DNA of 5,295 bases from an uncultured Eubacteriales bacterium (GCA_900550615.1 URSX01000110.1:1-5295), one strand, 5' to 3'. Counted from the stretch's first letter, positions 1 through 5,295 are shown. Notes: generated by a model from the letters alone, not told the origin. A program made the numbers and translations.

Positions 1-47
1 CCTTCTGGTCCGTAGCCAGACGCTCTATCCAGCTGAGCTAACGGCGC
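1..47 (-). tRNA. tRNA-Arg (anticodon ACG), 3' part outside window
   Basis: Read on the minus strand, the sequence gives a 7-nt acceptor strand GCGCCGT, then TA, the D-arm GCTC...GAGC with loop AGCTGGATA, and an anticodon arm TCTGG / loop CTACGGA / CCAGA. Loop positions 3-5 are ACG (plus-strand 11-13), the arginine anticodon normally modified to ICG, which reads CGU/CGC/CGA. The 5' end is position 47. The variable region, T-arm and 3' acceptor strand lie beyond the window start, so the gene is partial because of the window edge and shows no sign of damage. The anticodon assignment is direct; only the missing 3' half is unverified. Confidence 0.93.
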
Positions 48-69
48 ATGTCTCATTCCTGACGACTTG

Positions 70-101
70 ATTATATTACCACGTCCCGAAACAAAATGCA
101 A
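70..101 (-). promoter_or_regulatory. Probable sigma-A promoter of the tRNA-Arg gene
   Basis: On the minus strand, TTGCAT (101-96) is followed after 17 nt by TAATAT (78-73). This overlaps a perfect TATAAT at 75-70, which would lie 20 nt from the -35. Either alignment puts the transcription start roughly 15-25 nt before the tRNA 5' end at 47, as expected for a tRNA leader. The two -10 alignments make exact assignment uncertain. Confidence 0.45.
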
Positions 102-150
102 GCATTTTTTATAAAAAAACCGTTCTTTTTTCTTCCAGGCCATTTCCCGC

Positions 151-179
151 TTGTCATAACGCCAAATTTGTGCTATTGT
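151..179 (+). promoter_or_regulatory. Probable sigma-A promoter of the DivIVA-like gene
   Basis: TTGTCA (151-156, five of six consensus bases) is separated by 17 nt from TATTGT (174-179, four of six). A TGC immediately before the -10 forms an extended -10 (TGn). Transcription would begin near 186, giving a leader of about 57 nt before the ATG at 243. The 48-242 intergenic region is AT-rich and otherwise appears non-coding. Confidence 0.55.
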
Positions 180-242
180 TGAAGCATAAAAGCACTATTC
201 CCTGTGGCCTTTCAGGCGGTCTCAGGCGAAACGGAGGATACT

Positions 243-839
243 ATGAGCGTGAATTTCAGAACGCGTATGTTTGGCGGCTTCGACCGGGAGGATGTGGTCG
301 CTTATATTGAAAAGATCACCAAGGAAAATCAGGCCCAGATGGAGGAATTGACCCGCGCCGGGGACGACCTGCGCCGCCAGAACGGCGAGTTGGGCCAGCA
401 GCTGGCCATCCTGCGCAAGCAGGCAGAGAGCTGCCAGGATTCCCGCCGGGAGATCGAGACGCTTACCGCGCAGGTCCAGTGTCTGGAGGCGGAAAACCGC
501 CAGCTTCAGGAATCGCTGCACCAGACCCAGGAACACTGCGATGAACTGCAGGTTCAGGCGGACGAATACGCAAAGATCCGGGATCACATCGCAGAAATTG
601 AGATCAATGCCCACCGCCGGACGGAGGAATTCCGCGCCCAAGCCATCCAGCGTCTCCACGAAACGGTGTCCAGGCAGCGCAGCTGGTGCGGCGAAAACAG
701 CACCCGCTACAAGGAACTGCTGAGCCGCTTTATCGAAAAGCTCCAGAGCGCCCGGGACATTCTGCAAGAGACGGATCTCTCCGGCTTTGATGACATGCTC
801 CGCAGTCTGGATGAGCTGGACGAGGAGCTGGACAAGTAA
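243..839 (+). CDS. DivIVA/GpsB-like coiled-coil protein
   Basis: This encodes a 198-residue cytoplasmic protein with no signal peptide or membrane segment. Residues 10-30 (FGGFDREDVVAYIEKITKEN) match the N-terminal DivIVA-domain pattern: an aromatic-glycine turn, then an acidic amphipathic helix. In that family this region self-associates and contacts the membrane or partner proteins. Residues about 28-145 are strongly heptad-like, rich in Glu, Gln, Arg and Leu, consistent with a long coiled coil. A second helical stretch (about 152-175) leads to an acidic C-terminal tail ending DELDEELDK. The ATG at 243 was chosen because GGAGGA (233-238) lies just upstream; an in-frame GTG at 204 has no such site. 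The gene is monocistronic, between its own promoter and a terminator shared with copA. DivIVA-family proteins scaffold pole, septum or cell-wall machinery, but the sequence does not tell which role applies here. Family call is fairly sure; specific function is unknown. Confidence 0.78.
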   Translation: MSVNFRTRMFGGFDREDVVAYIEKITKENQAQMEELTRAGDDLRRQNGELGQQLAILRKQAESCQDSRREIETLTAQVQCLEAENRQLQESLHQTQEHCDELQVQADEYAKIRDHIAEIEINAHRRTEEFRAQAIQRLHETVSRQRSWCGENSTRYKELLSRFIEKLQSARDILQETDLSGFDDMLRSLDELDEELDK

Positions 840-852
840 AAACTGCCGCAAA

Positions 853-886
853 CAAAAGCTCCCCCGCAGCTGCGGGGGAGCTTTTG
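853..886. terminator. Bidirectional intrinsic terminator between convergent genes
   Basis: A perfect 34-bp palindrome has arms CAAAAGCTCCCCCGC and GCGGGGGAGCTTTTG around an AGCT centre. The GC-rich core is flanked by A and T runs, so each strand ends in a T-rich tract after a strong hairpin. It begins 13 nt after the stop of the DivIVA-like gene and lies 15 nt past the copA stop, so it can end transcription from both sides. Confidence 0.9.
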
Positions 887-901
887 CGCCCGAATGGGCT
901 G

Positions 902-1108
902 TCACCGAATCGCAGTCACCTTGTATCCGGCGTCCTCCACGGCTTTGCGTAGCGCATCGTCCGTGACCTCCGCATCAGCTGTGACCGTGGCGGCCTTTTT
1001 CTCCAGATCCACATGGGCGCTTACGCCGGGCAGTGCATTCAGCGCGCCCTCCACCCGTCCGGAGCAATGGGCACACATCATGCCCTCTACGGTCAGAATT
1101 CTCTCCAT
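902..1108 (-). other. Nested in-frame CopZ-like copper chaperone cistron (candidate)
   Basis: The last 68 codons of copA form a complete HMA domain starting at an in-frame ATG (1108-1106). It has GMMCAHC near residue 10 and the usual length of a free CopZ. A His inside the CxxC loop is typical of CopZ chaperones, whereas the N-terminal domain of this pump has the CAAC form typical of ATPase HMA domains. AGGAGG stands 8 nt before the ATG. Translation from it would give a soluble Cu(I) chaperone with the same sequence as the pump's tail. Whether this start is used cannot be decided from sequence. Confidence 0.5.
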
Positions 1109-3376
1109 ACCGGTTCCCTCCTGATTGATTGTTTTTGTTTCGGTCTTGGGGCAGACGGGCCCCTTCCACAGCCGCAGGCGCAGGGCGTTAGTCACCACGC
1201 ACACGGAGCTTAAACTCATGGCCGCTGCGGCGATCATGGGGTTGAGCGTGATCCCCAGCGCCGGGTACAGCACACCCGCTGCCACCGGGATACCGATGGC
1301 GTTATAGATAAATGCCCAGAACAGGTTCTCTCTTATGTTGCGGATCACCGCCCGGGATAGCTCCGTGGCGGTAACGATATCCCACAGGGAGCTGCGCATG
1401 AGCACCACATCCGCCGACTCGATGGCGATATCCGTGCCTGCGCCGATGGCCAGACCCACATCCGCCCGGGCCAGAGCCGGGGCATCGTTGATGCCGTCGC
1501 CTACCATGATGGTGCAGCGTCCTTCCTTCTGCAGCTTCTCCACACAGGCGGCCTTGTCCGTGGGCAGCACCTGGGCCAGTACCCGCCGCACACCTACCTG
1601 TCCGGCGATGGCCTGGGCAGTGACCTCATTATCCCCCGTCAGCAGCACGACCTCCCGGCCGGCATCCTGCAAGGCCTTGATAGCCGCCGCACTGTCCGGC
1701 TTCACCACATCCGCCACAGCGATCATACCCAGCAGCTTGCCCTCCCGGGCAAAGTACAACGCTGTCCTTCCCTGAGCGGCCAAGGCTCCGGCCTTCTCCT
1801 GCACCGTCGCCGTATCCACGCCTGCACGTTCCATAAAGGATTGATTTCCCGCGATCATTTTCCGCCCATCCAGCACGGCCTGCACGCCGCCGCCCGCAAT
1901 GGCCTCAAAATCCGTCACCGGCAGAATGTCCAGGCCCCGCTCCTGCGCCGCCTGGGTAATGGCAGCGGATAGCGGGTGCTCCGACGGTTTTTCCACGGAG
2001 GCCGCCGCCTGCAGCAGCTCCTCCTCTCGCGCGCTGCCGCACACAATATCCGTCACCCGGGGCTTGCCTTCTGTTACCGTGCCGGTCTTGTCCAGCACCA
2101 CGGTCTGGGCCTTGCCCAGCAGCTCCAGACTCTCGGCAGATTTGATGAGGATACCGCTCTGGGCCGCCTTGCCCGTACCCACCATGATGGCTACCGGCGT
2201 CGCAAGACCCAGTGCGCAGGGGCAGGAGATCACCAGCACCGCAATGCCGATGGACAGGCAGAACCGGATGCCTTGCCCTCCCACAAAGTACCACAGCAGG
2301 GCCGCCGCCAAAGCGATCCCAATGACCACCGGCACGAACACGGCGCTGATCCGATCCGCCAGCCGGGAGATGGGTGCCTTGGAGGAGGCAGCCTCCTCCA
2401 TCAGCTGCACGATCTGGGACAGGGTCGTGTCGCTGCCCACCCGCTGGGCCTCAAGCTCCACATAGCCGCTCATCACCACCGTGGCCGAGGTCACAGCCGA
2501 GCCCTCTGTTTTCTCCACCGGCAGGCTCTCTCCCGTAAGGGCCGATTCGTCCACCGACGCGTTTCCCTTGGTCACCACGCCGTCCACCGGGATCTTCCCC
2601 CCCTGGCGAACAATCACCGTGTCACCCACAACGATCTCCGCCGCCGACACCGTAACCTCCTGGCCGTCCCGCCGCACCACAGCGCTGTCCGGTGCCAGAC
2701 GCAGCAGGGCGGAGATGGCCCCGGTGGTCTTTTTCCGGGAGCGCTGCTCCAGGTATTTGCCCACGGTCACCAGGGTCAGGATCATCCCAGCGGATTCAAA
2801 GTACAGGTCCGGCATCCCCGTCCGGTGTCCCGTCGCCAGCAGATACATCTCGATCAGGCTGTATACAAGTCCCGCCACAGCGCCCAGGGCCACCAGCGAG
2901 TCCATATTGGGACTGCCCCGGAAGAGCCGGGAAAATCCCACGGTGAAATACGCGCGGTTCAGAATAATGATCGGTATCACCAGCGCCAGCTCCGCCAGGG
3001 CCAGCACCAGGGGCTTCATATGGAATATCATCGGCACCGGCAGGCCCATCATGTGCCCCATGCTGATATAGAACAGCGGCACCAGGCATATCACCGACCA
3101 CAAAAGCCGCCGCCCCATGGCGGACACCACCTCGTCCTGCTGCTTGTCCGGTGCCAGATCCTTCTCGTCCGCCTCTCGGGCACCGTATCCGGCCCGGATC
3201 ACCGCGTCGATGATCTCCTGGGCAGTGACCTCTCCCTCGTCATAGGTGGCGTTCAGCCGCCCCAGCATCAGATTCACCGCCGCCGTCTTCACCCCTGGCA
3301 GCTGCGACACCGCCCGCTCCACATGGGCCGAGCAGGCCGCGCAGGTCATGCCTGTCACAGCAAATTGTTTCGTCAT
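902..3376 (-). CDS. copA: Cu(+)-exporting P1B-1 ATPase CopA with a C-terminal CopZ-like domain
   Basis: This 824-residue membrane pump couples ATP hydrolysis to export of Cu(I) from the cytosol. The order is: N-terminal HMA domain (about 3-68) with GMTCAAC; transmembrane helices near 89-107, 124-142, 157-178 and 193-210; actuator TGES at 281-284; helices near 343-365 and 370-395 with the CPC copper site (385-387); phosphorylation motif DKTGT (Asp429); the N-domain His-Pro in SEHPLS (467-468); GDGINDAP (626-633); and two last helices with YN (691-692) and MSLSS (720-724). CPC, YN and MxxSS together mark the Cu(+) subgroup. A second HMA domain with GMMCAHC (Cys768, Cys771) follows at 757-824 after a polar linker. 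C-terminal HMA domains are less usual than N-terminal ones. The ATG at 3376 has a GAGGGGG site overlapping the csoR stop, and the gap to csoR is 13 nt. Regulation is presumably by CsoR. I am very sure of the family. Confidence 0.97.
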   Translation of the reverse strand: MTKQFAVTGMTCAACSAHVERAVSQLPGVKTAAVNLMLGRLNATYDEGEVTAQEIIDAVIRAGYGAREADEKDLAPDKQQDEVVSAMGRRLLWSVICLVPLFYISMGHMMGLPVPMIFHMKPLVLALAELALVIPIIILNRAYFTVGFSRLFRGSPNMDSLVALGAVAGLVYSLIEMYLLATGHRTGMPDLYFESAGMILTLVTVGKYLEQRSRKKTTGAISALLRLAPDSAVVRRDGQEVTVSAAEIVVGDTVIVRQGGKIPVDGVVTKGNASVDESALTGESLPVEKTEGSAVTSATVVMSGYVELEAQRVGSDTTLSQIVQLMEEAASSKAPISRLADRISAVFVPVVIGIALAAALLWYFVGGQGIRFCLSIGIAVLVISCPCALGLATPVAIMVGTGKAAQSGILIKSAESLELLGKAQTVVLDKTGTVTEGKPRVTDIVCGSAREEELLQAAASVEKPSEHPLSAAITQAAQERGLDILPVTDFEAIAGGGVQAVLDGRKMIAGNQSFMERAGVDTATVQEKAGALAAQGRTALYFAREGKLLGMIAVADVVKPDSAAAIKALQDAGREVVLLTGDNEVTAQAIAGQVGVRRVLAQVLPTDKAACVEKLQKEGRCTIMVGDGINDAPALARADVGLAIGAGTDIAIESADVVLMRSSLWDIVTATELSRAVIRNIRENLFWAFIYNAIGIPVAAGVLYPALGITLNPMIAAAAMSLSSVCVVTNALRLRLWKGPVCPKTETKTINQEGTGMERILTVEGMMCAHCSGRVEGALNALPGVSAHVDLEKKAATVTADAEVTDDALRKAVEDAGYKVTAIR
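1106..1122 (-). promoter_or_regulatory. Internal Shine-Dalgarno and start codon inside copA
   Basis: On the minus strand, AGGAGG (1122-1117), extended to AGGAGGGA, is followed by an 8-nt spacer and ATG (1108-1106). This is the best-spaced full-consensus ribosome-binding site noted in the window. It lies in frame within copA, in an A-rich stretch (1140-1123) unlike the GC-rich coding sequence on either side. Confidence 0.6.
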
Positions 3377-3389
3377 TGAAAGTGCCCCC

Positions 3390-3689
3390 TCACCTCATGA
3401 GCTTCTGCAGCGTGGTCACCAGCTCGTCGATGACCTCGTCGTCCCCCCGGCGGATGCCATCGGCCACGCAGGTACGGATGTGTGTAGCCAGCAGCTCCTT
3501 GCTGAAGCTGTTCAGCGCTGCGTTTACCGCCGAAACCTGCACCAGGATGTCTGTACAGTAGGCATCCTTCTGCAGCATATCCCGCAGGCCCCTGACCTGC
3601 CCTTCGATCCGGCTGAGGCGGTTTGCAAGGCTTTTCTGCTCCTCCGCAGAGCGATGCTTCGTTTTCTGATGGCAGCAGCAATGATCCAT
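3390..3689 (-). CDS. csoR: Copper-sensing transcriptional repressor CsoR
   Basis: This is a 99-residue all-helical CsoR/FrmR-family (DUF156) repressor. With the start used here, Cys45, His70 and Cys74 have the 25- and 4-residue spacing of the Cu(I) ligands in the CsoR founding member, in contexts AYCTDI and THIRTC. The family core NRLSRIEGQVRG is also present. Such proteins act as tetramers that bind GC-rich operators when copper-free and release on Cu(I) binding. The N-terminus is Cys/His-rich (MDHCCCHQ), seen in some clostridial homologues, and could add a metal site. ATG 3689 is preferred because AGGAGG (3704-3699) lies 9 nt upstream. The other in-frame ATG at 3695 is only 3 nt from that site and would add two residues. 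It is first in an operon with copA. Two matching operators upstream support autoregulation. Copper, rather than another metal or formaldehyde, is indicated by the ligand set and the copA neighbour. Confidence 0.94.
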   Translation of the reverse strand: MDHCCCHQKTKHRSAEEQKSLANRLSRIEGQVRGLRDMLQKDAYCTDILVQVSAVNAALNSFSKELLATHIRTCVADGIRRGDDEVIDELVTTLQKLMR

Positions 3690-3695
3690 TTCCAT

Positions 3696-3712
3696 ATACC
3701 TCCTGGGGGTAT
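3696..3712. promoter_or_regulatory. CsoR-type operator 2, over the csoR ribosome-binding site
   Basis: ATACCTCCTGGGGGTAT is a 17-bp palindrome with a single mismatched pair around a central base. It has the same length and the same ATACC...GGTAT ends as the promoter-spacer operator at 3732-3748, whose centre is 36 bp away. On the minus strand it includes the AGGAGG of csoR. It lies downstream of the predicted transcription start. Confidence 0.65.
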
Positions 3713-3726
3713 TTTAGCACAGCGTC

Positions 3727-3755
3727 ATTGTATACCCCCCAAGGGTATTTGTCAA
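3727..3755 (-). promoter_or_regulatory. Sigma-A promoter of the csoR-copA operon
   Basis: A perfect -35 TTGACA (3755-3750), a 17-nt spacer and -10 TACAAT (3732-3727, five of six) lie on the minus strand. Transcription would start near 3720. The spacer is almost wholly occupied by a CsoR-type operator, so repressor binding would block RNA polymerase. The TGA inside TTGACA is the spoVAE stop codon. Confidence 0.85.
3732..3748. promoter_or_regulatory. CsoR-type operator 1, inside the promoter spacer
   Basis: ATACCCCCCAAGGGTAT has 6-bp inverted arms ATACCC/GGGTAT around 5 nt. Read on the minus strand as ATACCCTTGGGGGGTAT, it closely resembles the CsoR operator known upstream of the Bacillus subtilis copZA operon. 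Its place between the -35 and -10 of the csoR promoter is the expected position for a repressor site. Confidence 0.82.
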
Positions 3756-4108
3756 CGTTTTTCTTTCGGTTTGAACAAAATTGCCATGAGCACGCCGAAT
3801 ACCACCGCCGCCGCGATGCCTCCCGCGGTGGCCGTCAACCCTCCGGTCAGCGCCCCCAGCAGGCCCTGCTCCTCCACGGCCTTGGCCGTCCCCTTGGCCA
3901 GGGAATAGCCGAATCCCGTCAGGGGCACCGTGGCTCCTGCGCCGCCCCAGTCCACCACAGACTGGTAGATGCCTATGGCCTGCAGCAGCACCCCGGCCAC
4001 CACATAGCCCGTCAGAATTCTCGCCGGGGTCAGCTGCGTCTTATCGATGAGCAGCTGTCCGATGGCACACAGCACGCCGCCGCATAAAAAAGCATGAAGA
4101 TACTGCAT
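3752..4108 (-). CDS. spoVAE: Stage V sporulation protein AE (SpoVAE)
   Basis: This 118-residue integral membrane protein belongs to the SpoVAC/SpoVAE family. In the family it acts with SpoVAC and SpoVAD in the spore inner membrane, moving Ca-dipicolinic acid in during sporulation and out during germination. Hydrophobic segments lie near 4-20, 30-48 and 84-112. The conserved central block GGAGATVPLTGFG (55-67) and the tail FKPK (112-115) resemble the B. subtilis protein SpoVAEb, and the length is typical. The ATG at 4108 follows AGGAG by 7 nt and stands one base after the spoVAD stop, so the two are translationally coupled or at least co-transcribed. The stop codon lies within the -35 of the downstream csoR promoter. 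There is no visible terminator after it. Confidence 0.94.
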   Translation of the reverse strand: MQYLHAFLCGGVLCAIGQLLIDKTQLTPARILTGYVVAGVLLQAIGIYQSVVDWGGAGATVPLTGFGYSLAKGTAKAVEEQGLLGALTGGLTATAGGIAAAVVFGVLMAILFKPKEKR

Positions 4109-4109
4109 C

Positions 4110-5132
4110 TCAATTCTCCTTTCCCGCCGAAATGATCACCGCATGGCAGATGCCCGGTATGCTCTCCCCCTGGAAAGACGACGTGGGCGACAGCAGCGCG
4201 CCTGTGGGTGCGAACACGATCTTTTTCCACCGTCCGGCCCGGAGCCCACCCAGCAGATACCCGTTCAGCACCGCTGCCGAGCAGCCGCACCCGGAGCCAC
4301 CGGCATGCATGTCCTGTCCCTCCCGGTCATACAGCAGCAGGCCGCAGTCCGTATACTTCTCCCCCAGCTCGATGCCGTCCTCCCGGAAGAAATCCGCCAC
4401 GATGTCGTGGCCCAATTCTCCCAGATCCCCCGTCACGATCAGGTCGTATTCCGCCGGAGATGTCCCTGTCTCCCGAAACAGCGCCGATAGGGTGTCGTAG
4501 GCCGCCGGGGCCATGGCGGCCCCCATGTTGTTCACATCCTTGATACCCAGATCCACAATGCGTCCGCAGACGGTGTGAGTGATATACGGCCCGTCCCCCT
4601 GCCGGCCGAGAATGCAGCAGCCCGAGGCCGTAGCTGTCCACTGGGCGGTGGGGGTGCGCTGGTTGCCGTACAGCACCGGCATGCGGTATTGACGCTCCGC
4701 CGTGCAGAAATGGGAGCTGGTCATGGCGCCCACGATGCCGGCAAAGCCCCCGTCGATCAGCAGCGCCGCCAGGGACAGGCTCTCCCCCATGGTAGAGCAG
4801 GCGCCGTAGAGTCCATAAAACGGGATCTTGAAATCCCGTAGGCCGAAGGAGGTACCGATGCACTGGTTCAGCAGGTCGCCCGCCAGCACATAGTCCAGAT
4901 CCTCTGCCTGCAGCCCGCCCTTTTCCATGGCCTTTTGCAGGGCAAACCGCTGCATGGCGGACTCCCCCTTCTCCCAGCTTTTCTGCCCGAAATAGGCATC
5001 CGGATTCAGTTCGTCAAAATAACCCGCCAGAGGCCCCTTGGCCTCCTGCTTGCCGCCGATGTTGGCGTAGGACAAGACGCTCACCGGCGAAGAGAGCTTC
5101 ACCGTCTGCCGTCCCAGGCGCTTTGCTGTCAT
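4110..5132 (-). CDS. spoVAD: Stage V sporulation protein AD (SpoVAD)
   Basis: This 340-residue soluble protein has the thiolase/ketosynthase-like fold of SpoVAD. In B. subtilis the homologue binds dipicolinic acid and sits on the spore inner membrane beside the SpoVAC/SpoVAE channel. Recognisable blocks are TVKLSSPVSVLSYANIGGKQ near the start, YGLYGACSTMGES (106-118, with Cys112 in the nucleophile-like position), VGAMTSSHFCTAERQYR (134-150), and GGSGCGCSA (278-286). Length matches the family (about 338). The ATG at 5132 was chosen because GGGAGG (5147-5142) lies 9 nt upstream. The in-frame ATG at 5141 begins directly at that site, and the longer open frame to 5285 crosses a terminator hairpin. 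spoVAE follows one base after the stop. spoVAC, often next to these genes in clostridia, is not seen in the window. A sigma-G-like promoter suggests forespore expression. Confidence 0.96.
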   Translation of the reverse strand: MTAKRLGRQTVKLSSPVSVLSYANIGGKQEAKGPLAGYFDELNPDAYFGQKSWEKGESAMQRFALQKAMEKGGLQAEDLDYVLAGDLLNQCIGTSFGLRDFKIPFYGLYGACSTMGESLSLAALLIDGGFAGIVGAMTSSHFCTAERQYRMPVLYGNQRTPTAQWTATASGCCILGRQGDGPYITHTVCGRIVDLGIKDVNNMGAAMAPAAYDTLSALFRETGTSPAEYDLIVTGDLGELGHDIVADFFREDGIELGEKYTDCGLLLYDREGQDMHAGGSGCGCSAAVLNGYLLGGLRAGRWKKIVFAPTGALLSPTSSFQGESIPGICHAVIISAGKEN

Positions 5133-5162
5133 AACTTCCATCCTCCCGCAAAAAGATACCTT

Positions 5163-5191
5163 TAGTTTGCCGCATTTTTCCCGAAATATGA
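5163..5191 (-). promoter_or_regulatory. Possible forespore sigma-G promoter of spoVAD-spoVAE
   Basis: On the minus strand, TCATA (5191-5187) is followed after 17 nt by CAAACTA (5169-5163). The known sigma-G pattern is roughly a GHATR -35 and a CATNNTA -10 with 16-18 nt spacing, so each box deviates by one base. The inferred start near 5156 lies just before the spoVAD ribosome-binding site. Placement right after a terminator fits an independent promoter; the match alone is modest. Confidence 0.45.
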
Positions 5192-5220
5192 AAAACCGGG
5201 CTTTCCGAAGAAAGTCCGGT
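5191..5220 (-). terminator. Intrinsic terminator with UUCG tetraloop, upstream of spoVAD
   Basis: Read on the minus strand, arms ACCGGACTTTC (5220-5210) and GAAAGCCCGGT (5205-5195) pair with one A/C mismatch around TTCG. The T of the last pair plus TTTT (5195-5191) form the U tract. It would end transcription from a gene beyond the right edge before spoVAD begins. The remaining bases to 5295 show no recognisable gene. Confidence 0.85.
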
Positions 5221-5295
5221 TGAGACTGTCGATAAAATGCTATATTTGCGATAACGGTAAGGAAGGGTGTGTGAGGGAAACCCAAGAAGGGTGTC

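Noticed and set aside
93..108. Small inverted repeat AAAATGC/GCATTTT followed by T residues
   Set aside because: An AT-rich 7-bp stem with a 2-nt loop is too weak for a terminator, no plus-strand gene ends before it, and it overlaps the probable tRNA promoter.
204..242. In-frame GTG that would extend the DivIVA-like protein by 13 residues
   Set aside because: No ribosome-binding site precedes it, it is close to the predicted transcription start, and GGAGGA stands properly before the ATG at 243. The DivIVA-like motif begins only after that ATG.
1..242. tRNA-Arg as a possible integration site for a mobile element
   Set aside because: The tRNA 3' end is outside the window, and no integrase, repeated tRNA fragment or shift in gene content is seen next to it.
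1145..1151. CCCCAAG on the minus strand in copA, resembling the E. coli copA slippery site
   Set aside because: It lacks the CCCAAAG heptamer, and a -1 shift there does not meet an early stop but reads about 55 more codons of unrelated sequence, so it would not release a chaperone.
1976..3379. Long plus-strand open frame opposite copA, and similar ones opposite the DivIVA-like and spoVAD genes
   Set aside because: These are antisense shadows of GC-rich genes: compositions are rich in His, Arg, Gln, Pro or Ser, with no recognisable domain and no ribosome-binding site noted. The opposite strand encodes clear full-length families.
5133..5285. Open frame extending spoVAD upstream to a TTG at 5285
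   Set aside because: The extra 51 residues cross the UUCG terminator hairpin and the inferred promoter and do not resemble SpoVAD. The length without them matches the family, and GGGAGG is 9 nt before the ATG at 5132.
5262..5294. Nine-base direct repeat GAAGGGTGT (5262-5270 and 5286-5294)
   Set aside because: Two short copies at the window edge without symmetry or a linked gene; not enough to call a binding site or attachment site.

Overview
The window is GC-rich overall, with AT-rich intergenic patches. It carries two SpoVA-family sporulation genes, a clostridial-type CsoR/CopA copper-resistance pair and a DivIVA-like coiled-coil gene. This points to a spore-forming, high-GC anaerobic Firmicute, plausibly an Oscillospiraceae/Ruminococcaceae-type gut clostridium. 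The taxonomic placement is inference from gene content and composition, not a match.

Layout on the + coordinate axis. Positions 1-47 hold the 5' part of a tRNA-Arg(ACG) gene on the minus strand, cut by the window edge. Positions 48-242 are an intergenic region with diverging promoters: one reads left into the tRNA, the other right into a 198-residue DivIVA/GpsB-like coiled-coil gene (243-839, plus). A 34-bp perfect palindrome (853-886) is a shared terminator between that gene and the convergent copper operon. The copper operon runs on the minus strand. csoR (3390-3689) encodes the copper-sensing repressor and copA (902-3376) a Cu(+)-exporting P1B-1 ATPase. A consensus sigma-A promoter (3727-3755) drives them, with one CsoR-type operator inside its spacer and a second over the csoR ribosome-binding site. 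Upstream of csoR on the same strand are spoVAE (3752-4108) and spoVAD (4110-5132), one base apart. They are preceded by a sigma-G-like promoter and by a UUCG-tetraloop terminator that closes whatever lies further upstream.

How the genes work together. Rising cytosolic Cu(I) should release CsoR from the two operators and induce csoR-copA, and CopA then exports copper. CopA carries a CxxC metal-binding domain at each end. The C-terminal one looks like a CopZ chaperone, and a strong ribosome-binding site and ATG lie immediately before it in frame, so the gene may yield both a fusion and a free 68-residue CopZ. SpoVAD and SpoVAE belong to the forespore channel that moves Ca-dipicolinate. No terminator is visible between spoVAE and csoR; the csoR -35 box even contains the spoVAE stop codon. 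Late-sporulation read-through into the copper genes is therefore possible.

All protein families here are known. The points worth a second look are the nested CopZ reading frame and the tight regulatory packing between the sporulation and copper operons. I see no mobile element, CRISPR array or clearly new gene system.
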